Shown: in pieces, positions 19,374 to 26,555 of the stretch
Position numbering within the stretch: position 1 is the first letter of the stretch
Layout of the letters: each line of letters opens with the position of its first letter
From: Fimbriimonadales bacterium
GTDB taxonomy: Bacteria; Armatimonadota; Fimbriimonadia; Fimbriimonadales; GBS-DC
Direction: 5' to 3'
Length of the DNA stretch: 64,000 nt
Assembly: GCA_025998675.1 (NCBI GenBank)
Contig: AP024673.1
Coordinates: 186,001 to 250,000, forward strand
Notes under the pieces: generated by a model
Told to the model about the DNA's origin: nothing
What the model saw: only the letters and a program-made list of their open reading frames with translations
The model's database searches: none
Made by a program: the position numbers and the translations under genes

Positions 19374-19561
19374 GCTTCGCTACCCCCCTTCTGCTCAGAT
19401 TGGGCAGCCTGTTCGCGTCGAATCGCCTCTACTTCCTCTCGCAGGGCTTCCGCAAGGATTGCCCGCGCCTCGTCAGCCACACGGCGGTAATTGCGCCGTG
19501 CGCGGCGTTTCAGAGCTTCGCGCAGTATTGGCTCGTCATATAGCAATTCCCGCAGTGCCAT
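19370..19561 (-). CDS. Small RHH/FitA-like DNA-binding protein
   Basis: 63 residues: MALRELLYDEPILREALKRRARRNYRRVADEARAILAEALREEVE and a charged tail. The helical pattern with RNYRRVADEARAILAEAL resembles the ribbon-helix-helix or FitA/ParD-type antitoxin core (…S-x-x-EAR-x-IL-x-EAL). No toxin follows; instead it overlaps the primase-helicase start by four bases, so it heads the replication operon and could autoregulate it. A Shine-Dalgarno AGGTGAG lies 6 nt before the ATG. Confidence 0.6.
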   Translation of the reverse strand: MALRELLYDEPILREALKRRARRNYRRVADEARAILAEALREEVEAIRREQAAQSEQKGGSEA

Positions 19562-19629
19562 AGTTTCTCACCTACGGGAAGTATGCGGGATAGGGGCTGT
19601 ATACTATCAACAGGGCGGGGGTTTCGAGT
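19562..19629 (-). promoter_or_regulatory. Probable promoter region of the replication operon
   Basis: The 68-bp gap reads on the minus strand TTGATAGTATAC, then CATACT, then AGGTGAG before the ATG at 19561. Several -10-like TATAC/CATACT boxes are present; the exact start cannot be fixed by eye. Confidence 0.4.
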
Positions 19630-20481
19630 TTACACTTTCTGGGGGGAAATTTCCCGAATGTGCAGCAGCTGCAGTGCTTCCAGCGTTGCCTTTCTCGCGC
19701 CTGCGCGTGTGATTGTGTCTTCTGTTATGGGTTTCAGCGCGTTGGCAATCTGCTGCCAGCTATGCCCCTTCTGAACGCGCAGGTACACCTGCAGCGCGAG
19801 TCGGTTGGTGTGCTTGTGGGCGAGCAAGCTTCCCAGCCGTCGCCAATCGGGTAGGTTCCGTTCCGCACTCCACTGGCGATAGCGGGCGTCCACGCCGCGC
19901 ATGTATTCGTCTATCAGCGGTTTCAGCTGGGCGGTTAGGAACCTGAACACCTCGCGCTCATAATCCGTTCGCGTGTTTCGGCTGGGCGTGAACGGGTTGT
20001 AGTGGGGCAGGTTGTGTAGCGCGTCCTGCAGGTTCTGCAGCAGTTGTTCGTGCAGGTCAGCACAGCTCGGCTCGCTGGGGTAGCACGCGCTCCAGCGCAG
20101 GCACGGCATGCGTCCCTGCGCGAGTGCCTGCCTGTCCTCTGGCAATTGCACGGCTCGGTACACAGTGCGCCGCGCCCAGAAAGGCAAGTGCCAACGCAAG
20201 CAGAAGGCGTCCACCTCAGTCGGCAGTTCGGAATCGTGTGCCCACAACAGCGTGTGCTTCCCGCACGAGCAGGGCGTCCACTCAGCGCGTTCCCAGCTGC
20301 GTGGGAAGTTCACCATGCCCGTCCCGAAGTGTGGCGGGGTTGCGCAGTCGGCGGCTTGCGCCAGCTCCAGCCACTCGCGCCTGAAGTCAGGCTCGCGTTC
20401 GGTCAGCAGTTGCAGATACGCGAAGGTCAGCCTGCGCTGCACCTCAGCATAAATGCCCCCAGAAACAGCGTGTAGTTCCAT
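19630..20481 (-). CDS. Element protein of unknown function with C-terminal helix-turn-helix-like segment
   Basis: 283 residues from the ATG at 20481, which has a perfect Shine-Dalgarno (AGGAGGGCGAGT-ATG); a GTG 15 nt upstream is less likely. The middle has a Cys/His cluster (TPCSCGKHTLLWAHD), and the C-terminus reads GHSWQQIANALKPITEDTITRAGARKATLEAL, which fits a helix-turn-helix. Between them is a Trp/Arg-rich helical region (EYMRGVDARYRQWSAERNLPDW). It lies between the integrase and the replication operon, the usual place for a regulator or excision factor in integrative elements, but no family is recognised. Confidence 0.65.
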   Translation of the reverse strand: MELHAVSGGIYAEVQRRLTFAYLQLLTEREPDFRREWLELAQAADCATPPHFGTGMVNFPRSWERAEWTPCSCGKHTLLWAHDSELPTEVDAFCLRWHLPFWARRTVYRAVQLPEDRQALAQGRMPCLRWSACYPSEPSCADLHEQLLQNLQDALHNLPHYNPFTPSRNTRTDYEREVFRFLTAQLKPLIDEYMRGVDARYRQWSAERNLPDWRRLGSLLAHKHTNRLALQVYLRVQKGHSWQQIANALKPITEDTITRAGARKATLEALQLLHIREISPQKV

Positions 20482-20505
20482 ACTCGCCCTCCTCACTTGG
20501 GCTTA

Positions 20506-20574
20506 CCGTCGGGCTGCTGGCAGTGGTGAGGGCACTGCCAGCACTTACGGGGCGCATGCAGCCACGCCCGACGG
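20506..20574. terminator. Nested inverted repeats between the integrase and the next gene
   Basis: CTGGCAGTG (20517-20525) pairs perfectly with CACTGCCAG (20533-20541) across a 7-nt loop, and is enclosed by a second 9-bp dyad CCGTCGGGC/GCCCGACGG (20506-20514, 20566-20574). It lies just after the integrase stop on the minus strand; termination or a protein-binding site are both possible. Confidence 0.45.
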
Positions 20575-20591
20575 CTACCTTCCTATTCGCG

Positions 20592-21527
20592 CTAACCGTT
20601 CCGATTCCTGCCACCTCGCAGGTTCCTCAGCGGGCTATGTTGTGCATGCGCCTGCTTCAGGTCAGCTTCCACCAGCGCAAGGTACTGGCGCAGTACCCCA
20701 TAATCCGAGTGCCCCATAAGCTGCCTGAGCTGCTCCAAGTCGATTCCGTTGCGCAAGCTCCATGTGGCGAATGTGCGCCTGAAGGCGTGTGCGCCCAGCG
20801 GTTTCTGAAGTCCAGCACGCTTGCCGATTTTCTCCACCACTTCCATAATGCCCCACAGGGTCAGTGCGCCCCAGCGTCCGTGCCAGAGCGGGTCAGAGTC
20901 TGTGAGCTGGAGCGGGCAGGCACGCAGGTAGCGGCTGAGCGCAAGGCGCACTTCGGGGGAGAGGAACACCACGCGCTGCTTACCGCCCTTGCCGCGAATC
21001 AGCAGGCTCTCCTGCCGTGCGTCGCCGACGGTCAGTTTATGCGCTTCGTGTATCCGTAGCCCTGTGTCCAGCAGGAGCAGGATTAACGCCCTATCTCGAA
21101 GGCGCAGCCAATCCTTACCCTCACAGGCGCGTAGGATAGCGTCTACCTGTTCGGGCGTCAGAGCGGGCTTGACTTTCTGGGGTACTCTGGGCTTGTCTAC
21201 CTTGCTGAACGGGTCATTTTCGGTCAGCCCCTCGCGCATACAGAATCGCCAGAAGGCATGCGCGGTACGGTAGAGCTTCTGCAGCGTGTGGGGCGACACC
21301 TGCTGCTTGCGCTCCAGCAGCCACTGCCGAATGTGCAACGGTTTCACGGCGTCAAGGTCAGCAATCCCCATACGGCTGAGCGTGTTCACGAATTCGCGTC
21401 CGACTTCGGAATAACTGCGCAGGGTCTTTTGTGATTCCGATTCGAGCTGTTTCTGAAGCAGCCAGAGCTGCAACGCTTCCTGCAACGGCGACTGTGCAAC
21501 GGCTTGCAATCCGTTGGTCTTAAGCAT
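20592..21527 (-). CDS. int: Tyrosine recombinase (integrase, XerC/D-like)
   Basis: Site-specific recombinase expected to insert and excise the element at tRNA-Lys. Visible are the SAM-like core-binding domain (EALQLWLLQKQLESESQKTL...YSEVGREFVNTL) and the catalytic residues: Arg in LDTGLRIHEAHKL, Lys in GKGGKQR, HxxR in GAHAFRRTF, His in LMGHSDY, and Tyr in VLRQYLAL. The start is uncertain: I use the ATG at 21527 (311 residues); a TTG at 21593 would add 22 residues and bring the gene to within 20 bp of the right tRNA. Repeated TGCAACG motifs overlap its 5' end. Its position abutting the repeat supports its role in integration. Confidence 0.93.
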   Translation of the reverse strand: MLKTNGLQAVAQSPLQEALQLWLLQKQLESESQKTLRSYSEVGREFVNTLSRMGIADLDAVKPLHIRQWLLERKQQVSPHTLQKLYRTAHAFWRFCMREGLTENDPFSKVDKPRVPQKVKPALTPEQVDAILRACEGKDWLRLRDRALILLLLDTGLRIHEAHKLTVGDARQESLLIRGKGGKQRVVFLSPEVRLALSRYLRACPLQLTDSDPLWHGRWGALTLWGIMEVVEKIGKRAGLQKPLGAHAFRRTFATWSLRNGIDLEQLRQLMGHSDYGVLRQYLALVEADLKQAHAQHSPLRNLRGGRNRNG

Positions 21528-21608
21528 GTTGCATACCTGCAGGTGAACCGCGAGCGTCGCAATATGCAGTAGTGGCGGGTTCGGGTTGCGCAATCGGTTG
21601 TGTAAAAA

Positions 21609-21748
21609 CCGTGAGCCGGTAGCTCAGCGGTAGAGCAACGGACTTTTAATCCGTGGGTCGTGGGTTCGATCCCCACCCGGCTCACCACCTTCAGATTGTA
21701 TACCCTCTTCAGCTGCGCCCCCACAGGTTGTATCAGTGCGACGCTTCA
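21609..21748. repeat. Right 140-bp direct repeat (attR) containing tRNA-Lys
   Basis: Identical to 14630-14769. Its downstream side joins chromosomal DNA that ends in the TM2-protein gene. Upstream is element DNA at the integrase 5' end. Confidence 0.9.
21613..21687 (+). tRNA. tRNA-Lys (anticodon TTT), right copy
   Basis: Same 75-nt cloverleaf and encoded CCA as the left copy with no base changes. Immediately upstream is TGTAAAAACC with no convincing promoter, so this copy may be silent or weakly expressed. It is most simply the copy brought by, or recreated from, the element's attachment site. Confidence 0.95.
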
Positions 21749-21790
21749 TGGGTTTTCACACGGCGGATCCGTTGGTCATGACGCCTCGCG

Positions 21791-22249
21791 CTACGGATTG
21801 TTCGCGCTGTTCAGTCCCGCCAGTGCAAGCCCAGCGCTGATGAGGCTCCATACCAGCCCGATGTAGAGGCAGCTCAGCCCAAGCACGCCGATTTTGAGCG
21901 CGAGGATGATGTAGCCCGGCGGCACGGTCGTCGCCTGACGCTCGCCCTGTGCAATCGCCTGCGCGGTCAGCGCCGCGTCGATCACGCCGTACACCCACGG
22001 CAGCACCAGCCAGCCCGTGAGTAGAATCAGCACGCCTTTGAGCCAGTCGCCGTTGTAGAACTGCCCCAGTCCGGGCACGAACAGGCTGAACACGCCCGCC
22101 CAGAAGGGGCTTTGCGTGTGGCGGTCCACGGCGCATGGTTCGCAGTAGGGTTGCGTGTTCACGCGCACGAGGCAGACCTCGCACACAGGCTGTCCGCACT
22201 GGGCGCACTGCGCGACGGCTGGCGTGTGGGGATGGAGGTGGCAAGTCAT
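21791..22249 (-). CDS. TM2-like membrane protein with N-terminal B-box-type zinc finger
   Basis: 152 residues. The first ~42 residues carry a Cys/His-rich zinc site (CHLH, CAQCGQPVCEVC, CEPC). The rest is membrane-embedded: FWAGVFSLFVPGLGQFYNGDWLKGVLIL is the TM2 signature, followed by two or three more hydrophobic stretches. The ATG at 22249 overlaps the previous stop by ATGA. It is the last gene of a three-gene operon with an STN-domain protein and an anti-sigma-like protein. Zinc-finger/TM2 proteins are widespread but functionally undefined. Confidence 0.8.
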   Translation of the reverse strand: MTCHLHPHTPAVAQCAQCGQPVCEVCLVRVNTQPYCEPCAVDRHTQSPFWAGVFSLFVPGLGQFYNGDWLKGVLILLTGWLVLPWVYGVIDAALTAQAIAQGERQATTVPPGYIILALKIGVLGLSCLYIGLVWSLISAGLALAGLNSANNP

Positions 22250-22992
22250 CGCGGTTTGGGCGACTCCTGTGCGCGTTTCGCGCGGTCGGTCAGGTGCTTC
22301 ACATACGCGCCGCAGATGGGGCAGTAGCGCCAGTCGAGCTGCAGCGCATAGCGGCACTTTGGGCAGCGCAGGGGCTGGTCAGGAGACACGGGTCGGCTGG
22401 GCGCAGTGCGCGGGTTCGCGGACGCGCCGCGCGCGGGCGGGGTCTGTTCGGTCGGCGCGGGCGCAGGGCGCGCCTGTGGCGGGCTGAGGGGCGCAATCGT
22501 GTACCCCTCGCTTGTCGGCTGCCAGCGCAGTCCCGTGCCCTCGCAAATCGCGTCCAGCGCGCCTTCAACCGACACGCTCGGCAGGTTCAGGTTGAAGCGC
22601 AAATCGGGCGCGTCGGGCGCGACGGTCACCTTCACGCCCGCCTGCTTGCTGATTTCCGCCGCGATTGCACGCAGGGTCAGCCCGTTGCCTACGAGCCGCA
22701 CCGTGCGCGGGCGCGGAGGCGCAGTCGGGGGCTGGGGCAGCGGCGCGCTCGCAATCGGCGCGATGTAGTAGACCCCCTCGCGCACGCTGTAGCGCGTGTT
22801 CGTCGCCTCGCACAGCAGTTGCAGCGCGCGGGCAAACGGCGTCTCGCGCAGGGTGAGGTACACGGGGCGCTCGATGTCGACCTGTAGCACGAAGTTCGCT
22901 TTCGCCTGCGCGAACAGCTCGGCGAACACCTCGCGGGCGTCTTTCCCGCGCGATTCGAGCGTAATCAGCGTCTCCTGGCGTCGGAACATCAT
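22246..22992 (-). CDS. STN/secretin-N-like domain protein with C-terminal zinc ribbon
   Basis: 248 residues with two related beta-alpha domains of the STN/secretin-N type. The first (~20-80) reads KANFVLQVDIERPVYLTL...RALQLLCEATNTRYSV, the second (~97-167) LTLRAIAAEISKQAGVKVTV...ALDAICEGTGLRWQ. A Pro-rich linker leads to a four-Cys zinc ribbon (CPKCRYALQLDWRYCPIC). Such domains normally sit in the periplasm in secretins and TonB receptors, yet no signal peptide is visible and a zinc ribbon suggests a cytosolic end. It overlaps both neighbours by four bases. Confidence 0.75.
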   Translation of the reverse strand: MMFRRQETLITLESRGKDAREVFAELFAQAKANFVLQVDIERPVYLTLRETPFARALQLLCEATNTRYSVREGVYYIAPIASAPLPQPPTAPPRPRTVRLVGNGLTLRAIAAEISKQAGVKVTVAPDAPDLRFNLNLPSVSVEGALDAICEGTGLRWQPTSEGYTIAPLSPPQARPAPAPTEQTPPARGASANPRTAPSRPVSPDQPLRCPKCRYALQLDWRYCPICGAYVKHLTDRAKRAQESPKPR

Positions 22993-23639
22993 TGCTTCTC
23001 CTGCAGTTGCTTGCGCTGGATCAGGTTGCCTGCGGCGTCGTAGACCTCAACCGTGCCCTCTGGGGGCGTTGCGGGCGGAGCGGCGGGTTTGGGCGGCGCG
23101 CTCACGCGGCGGGGCGTTGCCGGGCGTGCAGGTGCAGGGGGCGACACAGCGCGCGGCGGCGTCTCGGCAGGCTTGGGTGCAGCCTCGACAGGCTTCGGCG
23201 CGACAGGAGGCGGCTCCATCGGCGGTGGTTCAGGGCGCGCAGCAGGCTCTGGCGGCGCAGGCGACGGCGCAACGCCCGCGCTCTCGACGGCTGCGGCGGC
23301 AGGCGCGCCGCGCGCCGCCAACCGCTCCAGCAAGGCGTCCCCCTGCACGCGCCAGAGGTAGACCCCCGCGCCTATCAGCAGCGCCAGTATCGCCAGCGCG
23401 GCGGCGCGGCTCAGCGTGAGACGGGGTTTCGGGCGTTGCAGGGCGCGCTGCTGCTCCGGGGTCAGCGGCTTGCCCGCCGCCAGCGCGTTCAGAGCGTCCT
23501 GCGCCAGCGTAAACTCGGCGCGGCACGGAATGCACACCTGCAGATGCGCCTCGACCTGACGCTTCTGCGGCGCGGGCAGCGTCCCGTCCAGATAGCGCCA
23601 TTTGCGCCGACGCGCCCAACCGCACTTGCCCTGTCGCAT
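22989..23639 (-). CDS. Anti-sigma-factor-like zf-HC2 membrane protein
   Basis: 216 residues from the ATG at 23639. The N-terminal part has the zf-HC2 layout (YLDGTLPAPQKRQVEAHLQVCIPCRAEF), a single transmembrane helix follows at ~95-115 (AAALAILALLIGAGVYLW), and the remainder is an extremely Pro/Ala-rich extracytoplasmic stalk ending in a short GTVEVYDAAGNLIQRK strand. This is the architecture of membrane anti-sigma factors, but no ECF sigma gene is next to it. It heads an ATGA-coupled operon with the STN and TM2 proteins, divergent from uvrC. Confidence 0.78.
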   Translation of the reverse strand: MRQGKCGWARRRKWRYLDGTLPAPQKRQVEAHLQVCIPCRAEFTLAQDALNALAAGKPLTPEQQRALQRPKPRLTLSRAAALAILALLIGAGVYLWRVQGDALLERLAARGAPAAAAVESAGVAPSPAPPEPAARPEPPPMEPPPVAPKPVEAAPKPAETPPRAVSPPAPARPATPRRVSAPPKPAAPPATPPEGTVEVYDAAGNLIQRKQLQEKQ

Positions 23640-23677
23640 CGCCTCACCTCGCCGACACGATTGTACCCGCCCAGAGG

Positions 23678-23683
23678 TAGAAT
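23678..23683 (+). promoter_or_regulatory. -10 box (TAGAAT) of near-leaderless uvrC
   Basis: TAGAAT ends 7 nt before the uvrC ATG; no Shine-Dalgarno is present. Confidence 0.5.
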
Positions 23684-23690
23684 TAACGCG

Positions 23691-25517
23691 ATGTCCGACG
23701 CGCTCCAGGCAAAGCTCAAGACTCTCCCCAAGCAGTCGGGGTGCTACATCTTCAAGGACGCGCAGGGCGCCGTGCTGTATGTCGGCAAGGCGATCAACCT
23801 GCGCCAGCGCGTGCGCTCCTACTTCCAGAAGTCGGCGCAACACACCCCCAAAACCGCCCGCATGGTGCGCAAAATCGCCGACCTGGAGTGGATTGTCACC
23901 GACAGCGAACTGGAGGCGCTGATCCTGGAGTGCAACCTCATCAAGCGCTACCGCCCGCCCTACAATGTGCTGATGCGCGACGATAAGTCGTACCCGTACC
24001 TGTGCCTGACGGTGCGCGAGCGCTTCCCCCGCCTGCTCGTGACCCGCCGCGTGCGACAGGACGGCAACCGCTACTTCGGTCCCTTCGCGAACTCAGGCGC
24101 GGTGTGGGAGACGCACCGCCTGTTGCATCGCACCTTCCCGCTGATCCCGTGCGGCAAGGTGTGGGACGGCGCGCCGAAACAGCGCCCGTGCCTGTATCAT
24201 CACATGGGGCGTTGCCTCGCGCCGTGTGCGGGGCTGGCGGACGCCGAGCAGTACCGCCAGATTGTGCAGCAGGTTGCGCTCTTTCTGGAGGGCAAGGGCG
24301 ACGACCTTATCCGCCAGCTCACGGCGCAGATGGAACAGGCGGCGGAGAGTCTGGAGTTCGAACGCGCCGCCGCCCTGCGCGACCAGATACGCGCCCTGCA
24401 GGAGGTACTCCAGCGCCAGAAAGTGGTGCAGCCCGACGGCGTGAACGAAGATGTGATTGCGCTGGTCAAGGACGAGCGCGGCGCGTGCGTGCAGATGTTT
24501 TTTATCCGCAATGGCAAACTGCTGGGACAGCGCAGCTACTTCCTCTCCGAAGGCGCGGAAGAGAACCCCAACGCGATAATGAACGAGTTCCTGAAGCAGT
24601 ATTATCAGGACGCGCCCGAAGTGCCCGACCGCATCCTGCTGCCCTACGAGGTCACGGAGGCGCAGATTATCGCGCAGTGGCTGCGTCAGAGGCGCGGGCG
24701 CGGGGTGGAGATTCGCGTGCCCCATCGCGGCGAGGACGCGCAACTGCTGGAGCTGGCGGCGCACAACGCCGAACTTGCCCTGCAGAGCCTGCGCGAGGAG
24801 CTGGCGCACCAGACCGAGTGGGTGGAGGGCGCGCTTGCCGAACTGCAGGACGCGCTCGGACTGCCCAACCCGCCCCAGCGCATCGAAGCCTACGACATCT
24901 CCAACATTCAGGGCGCCGCGCCCGTGGGCAGTATGGTGGTGCTGGAGAACGGGCAGCCCAAAAAGTCGGACTATCGGCGGTTCCGCATTCGCTGGCATCC
25001 CGAAAGCCCCGACGATTTCGCGATGATGCGCGAGGTCATCACGCGCCGCCTGCGCGAGGCGCTTTCGGGCGACGAAAAGTGGCGCACCCTGCCCGACCTG
25101 ATGCTGATTGACGGGGGCAAGGGGCAGCTGAACGCCGCGCGCGAGGCGATGCAGGCGCTGGGGATGCACATCCCCGCAATCGGGCTTGCCAAGCGACACG
25201 AGCTGATTATCCTGCCCGACGCCGACGAGCCGCTGGAGTTGCCCCGCCACAGCCGCGCGTTGCAACTGCTGCAGCGCATTCGCGACGAGGCGCACCGATT
25301 CGCGCTGGCGTATCACCGCAAGTTGCGCGACCAGCGCGCCGTCAAGTCGCCGCTGGACGAAATCCCCGGCGTCGGACCGCGACGCAAAAAGATGCTCCTG
25401 CGCTTGTTCGGGTCGATTGACCGCATCCGCGCGGCGAGCGTGGACGAGCTGGCGTCCGTGCCGACGATGACGCGCAAACTTGCCCAGCAGGTGCTGGACT
25501 ACCTGCGCGAGGGCTGA
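23691..25517 (+). CDS. uvrC: Excinuclease ABC subunit C
   Basis: 608 residues. UvrC makes both incisions in nucleotide excision repair with UvrA/UvrB. In order: GIY-YIG nuclease (SGCYIFKD...LYVGKAINLRQRVRSY, 16-45), Cys-rich segment (RPCLYHHMGRCLAPC), UVR motif (~220, LEFERAAALRDQI), RNase H-like second nuclease (YDISNIQG...LMLIDGGKGQL), and tandem helix-hairpin-helix (IPGVGPRRKKMLLRLFGS). The ATG at 23691 matches the family's N-terminus; the frame continues open further upstream only as a shadow of the divergent anti-sigma gene. A TAGAAT box lies 7 nt before the ATG. Confidence 0.96.
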   Translation: MSDALQAKLKTLPKQSGCYIFKDAQGAVLYVGKAINLRQRVRSYFQKSAQHTPKTARMVRKIADLEWIVTDSELEALILECNLIKRYRPPYNVLMRDDKSYPYLCLTVRERFPRLLVTRRVRQDGNRYFGPFANSGAVWETHRLLHRTFPLIPCGKVWDGAPKQRPCLYHHMGRCLAPCAGLADAEQYRQIVQQVALFLEGKGDDLIRQLTAQMEQAAESLEFERAAALRDQIRALQEVLQRQKVVQPDGVNEDVIALVKDERGACVQMFFIRNGKLLGQRSYFLSEGAEENPNAIMNEFLKQYYQDAPEVPDRILLPYEVTEAQIIAQWLRQRRGRGVEIRVPHRGEDAQLLELAAHNAELALQSLREELAHQTEWVEGALAELQDALGLPNPPQRIEAYDISNIQGAAPVGSMVVLENGQPKKSDYRRFRIRWHPESPDDFAMMREVITRRLREALSGDEKWRTLPDLMLIDGGKGQLNAAREAMQALGMHIPAIGLAKRHELIILPDADEPLELPRHSRALQLLQRIRDEAHRFALAYHRKLRDQRAVKSPLDEIPGVGPRRKKMLLRLFGSIDRIRAASVDELASVPTMTRKLAQQVLDYLREG

Positions 25518-25575
25518 GCGCCGCTGCAACGGGTTTTCAGCACGGTCTCTGTCCGCGTCTGCGCTTAGACGCCTC

Positions 25576-25652
25576 CTCTGGAGTGCTGAAGCTCCCGCTG
25601 CAGCACTCCAGAGATTGTCGCATTGCGAACGATGCCCCGCCGATTGGTATTA
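25576..25652. mobile_element. Remnant of a MITE-like element (hairpin plus right end)
   Basis: A 13-bp perfect hairpin (CTCTGGAGTGCTG/CAGCACTCCAGAG, 25576-25613) is followed by TTGCGAACGATG and the terminal sequence GATTGGTATTA (25642-25652). The same parts in the same order occur at 52165-52262 and 59893-59990. The left end is missing. The terminal TTA forms the TAA stop of the next minus-strand gene. Confidence 0.65.
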
Positions 25653-26432
25653 CTTCTTATACCCCACAGCATCTACATAGACAGCAGCATAAGCGTTGGA
25701 GGCTCCTATGGTGGCGTCAACCGTCACACGGACGCGCGTTGGTTTCTCCAGTGATAGGGTAAAACTATAGCCGCCTTGAATTGGCAAGCTCTTGTTGACT
25801 TCAGCGCCCTCCACCTTCGCCGAAACAGTGGATTGCTTTTCATCAACAAAGATGTCGATTGCATATGTACCAGCAGGTATATCGATCGTCCAGGTGTATG
25901 GCTTACCCCGATGAATGATGCTCGCATACTGCGAGTGCAACGACGACGAAAAGCCCGCTTGCTCCATCGCCTTTGTCACCTCTGAGCGGAAATCCGCAAC
26001 ATCTCCGAAAAATTTAATCAAATCTTCAAAATTTTTCGGAGATTTCTTTTCAGGGGTGTATACAATAACAAGGACCGGGAAGCCGCTTTTCTGCGTGTCT
26101 GTCGTGCACTGGATGGTGTAGGTTCCGCTCTGCTCAGGGACAAACTCGACTAAGGTTGCTGGCTCCGCTTCAGAAGCACGGGCGACAACTTTCCCGTCCG
26201 AATTCTGCACGGTCGCCATGAGCGGAACGACGGGTTTGATGTCCGACACAACTAACAGCCAGTATTTCTCGCCCTTGGTGAAATTCCGCTCAATCTTGAG
26301 CGAACGGCTTTCTGGCATTGGCATGTTGTAGAAACAGTTCGATCCGTCGTCAGCAAGGTAGAGTTCTTCGGCTTTCGTTTGCGCGTGTGCGCCCATCAGC
26401 AACAGCCCAGCGAACAGCCATAGAGTTCTCAT
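25650..26432 (-). CDS. Secreted protein of unknown function
   Basis: 260 residues with a clear signal peptide (MRTLWLFAGLLLMGAHA-QT). The mature part shows two beta-rich regions of pre-peptidase C-terminal type: one around EFVPEQSGTYTIQCTTD and one near YTWTIDIPAGTYAIDIFVD...GYSFTLSLEKPTRVRV, both typical of bacterial extracytoplasmic beta-sandwiches. The middle (KKSPKNFEDLIKFFGDVADFRSEVTKAMEQAG) is helical. Its TAA stop coincides with the end of an inserted repeat element, so the original C-terminus may have been longer. It stands alone, convergent with uvrC. Confidence 0.7.
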   Translation of the reverse strand: MRTLWLFAGLLLMGAHAQTKAEELYLADDGSNCFYNMPMPESRSLKIERNFTKGEKYWLLVVSDIKPVVPLMATVQNSDGKVVARASEAEPATLVEFVPEQSGTYTIQCTTDTQKSGFPVLVIVYTPEKKSPKNFEDLIKFFGDVADFRSEVTKAMEQAGFSSSLHSQYASIIHRGKPYTWTIDIPAGTYAIDIFVDEKQSTVSAKVEGAEVNKSLPIQGGYSFTLSLEKPTRVRVTVDATIGASNAYAAVYVDAVGYKK

Positions 26433-26542
26433 AGTGCTATTCTACCGTGTCTCTATCGTGTGTACCGATGAAAAATACCTGTTTTAGCCGACCATCCCCC
26501 TGGTATCCGACGCCCGCCGCGCCCAGACTGAACTCCGTCAGG

Positions 26543-26548
26543 TACAAT
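26543..26548 (+). promoter_or_regulatory. -10 box (TACAAT) of near-leaderless lysS
   Basis: TACAAT ends 7 nt before the lysS ATG with no Shine-Dalgarno between. Confidence 0.5.
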
Positions 26549-26555
26549 TCGCGCC

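Larger units (their letters stand above)
14630..21748. mobile_element. Integrative element at tRNA-Lys (putative phage satellite / minimal replicon)
   Basis: A block of ~7 kb lies between two identical 140-bp repeats carrying tRNA-Lys. Its tyrosine recombinase gene abuts the right repeat. All but one gene point leftwards: integrase, an unknown, a small RHH-like protein, a Toprim/AAA primase-helicase, an SSB-like protein, two small unknowns, a VRR-NUC nuclease and a terminase-small-subunit-like protein; one small gene near the left end faces rightwards. No capsid, tail, portal, large terminase, relaxase or type IV secretion gene is present. Replication plus packaging-initiation functions without structural genes is the pattern of phage satellites. 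The boundary assignment is strong; the satellite interpretation is inference. Confidence 0.85.

Noticed and set aside
22992-23690. N-terminal extension of uvrC
   Set aside because: The extra sequence is antisense to the anti-sigma operon and the UvrC family starts at the ATG at 23691.
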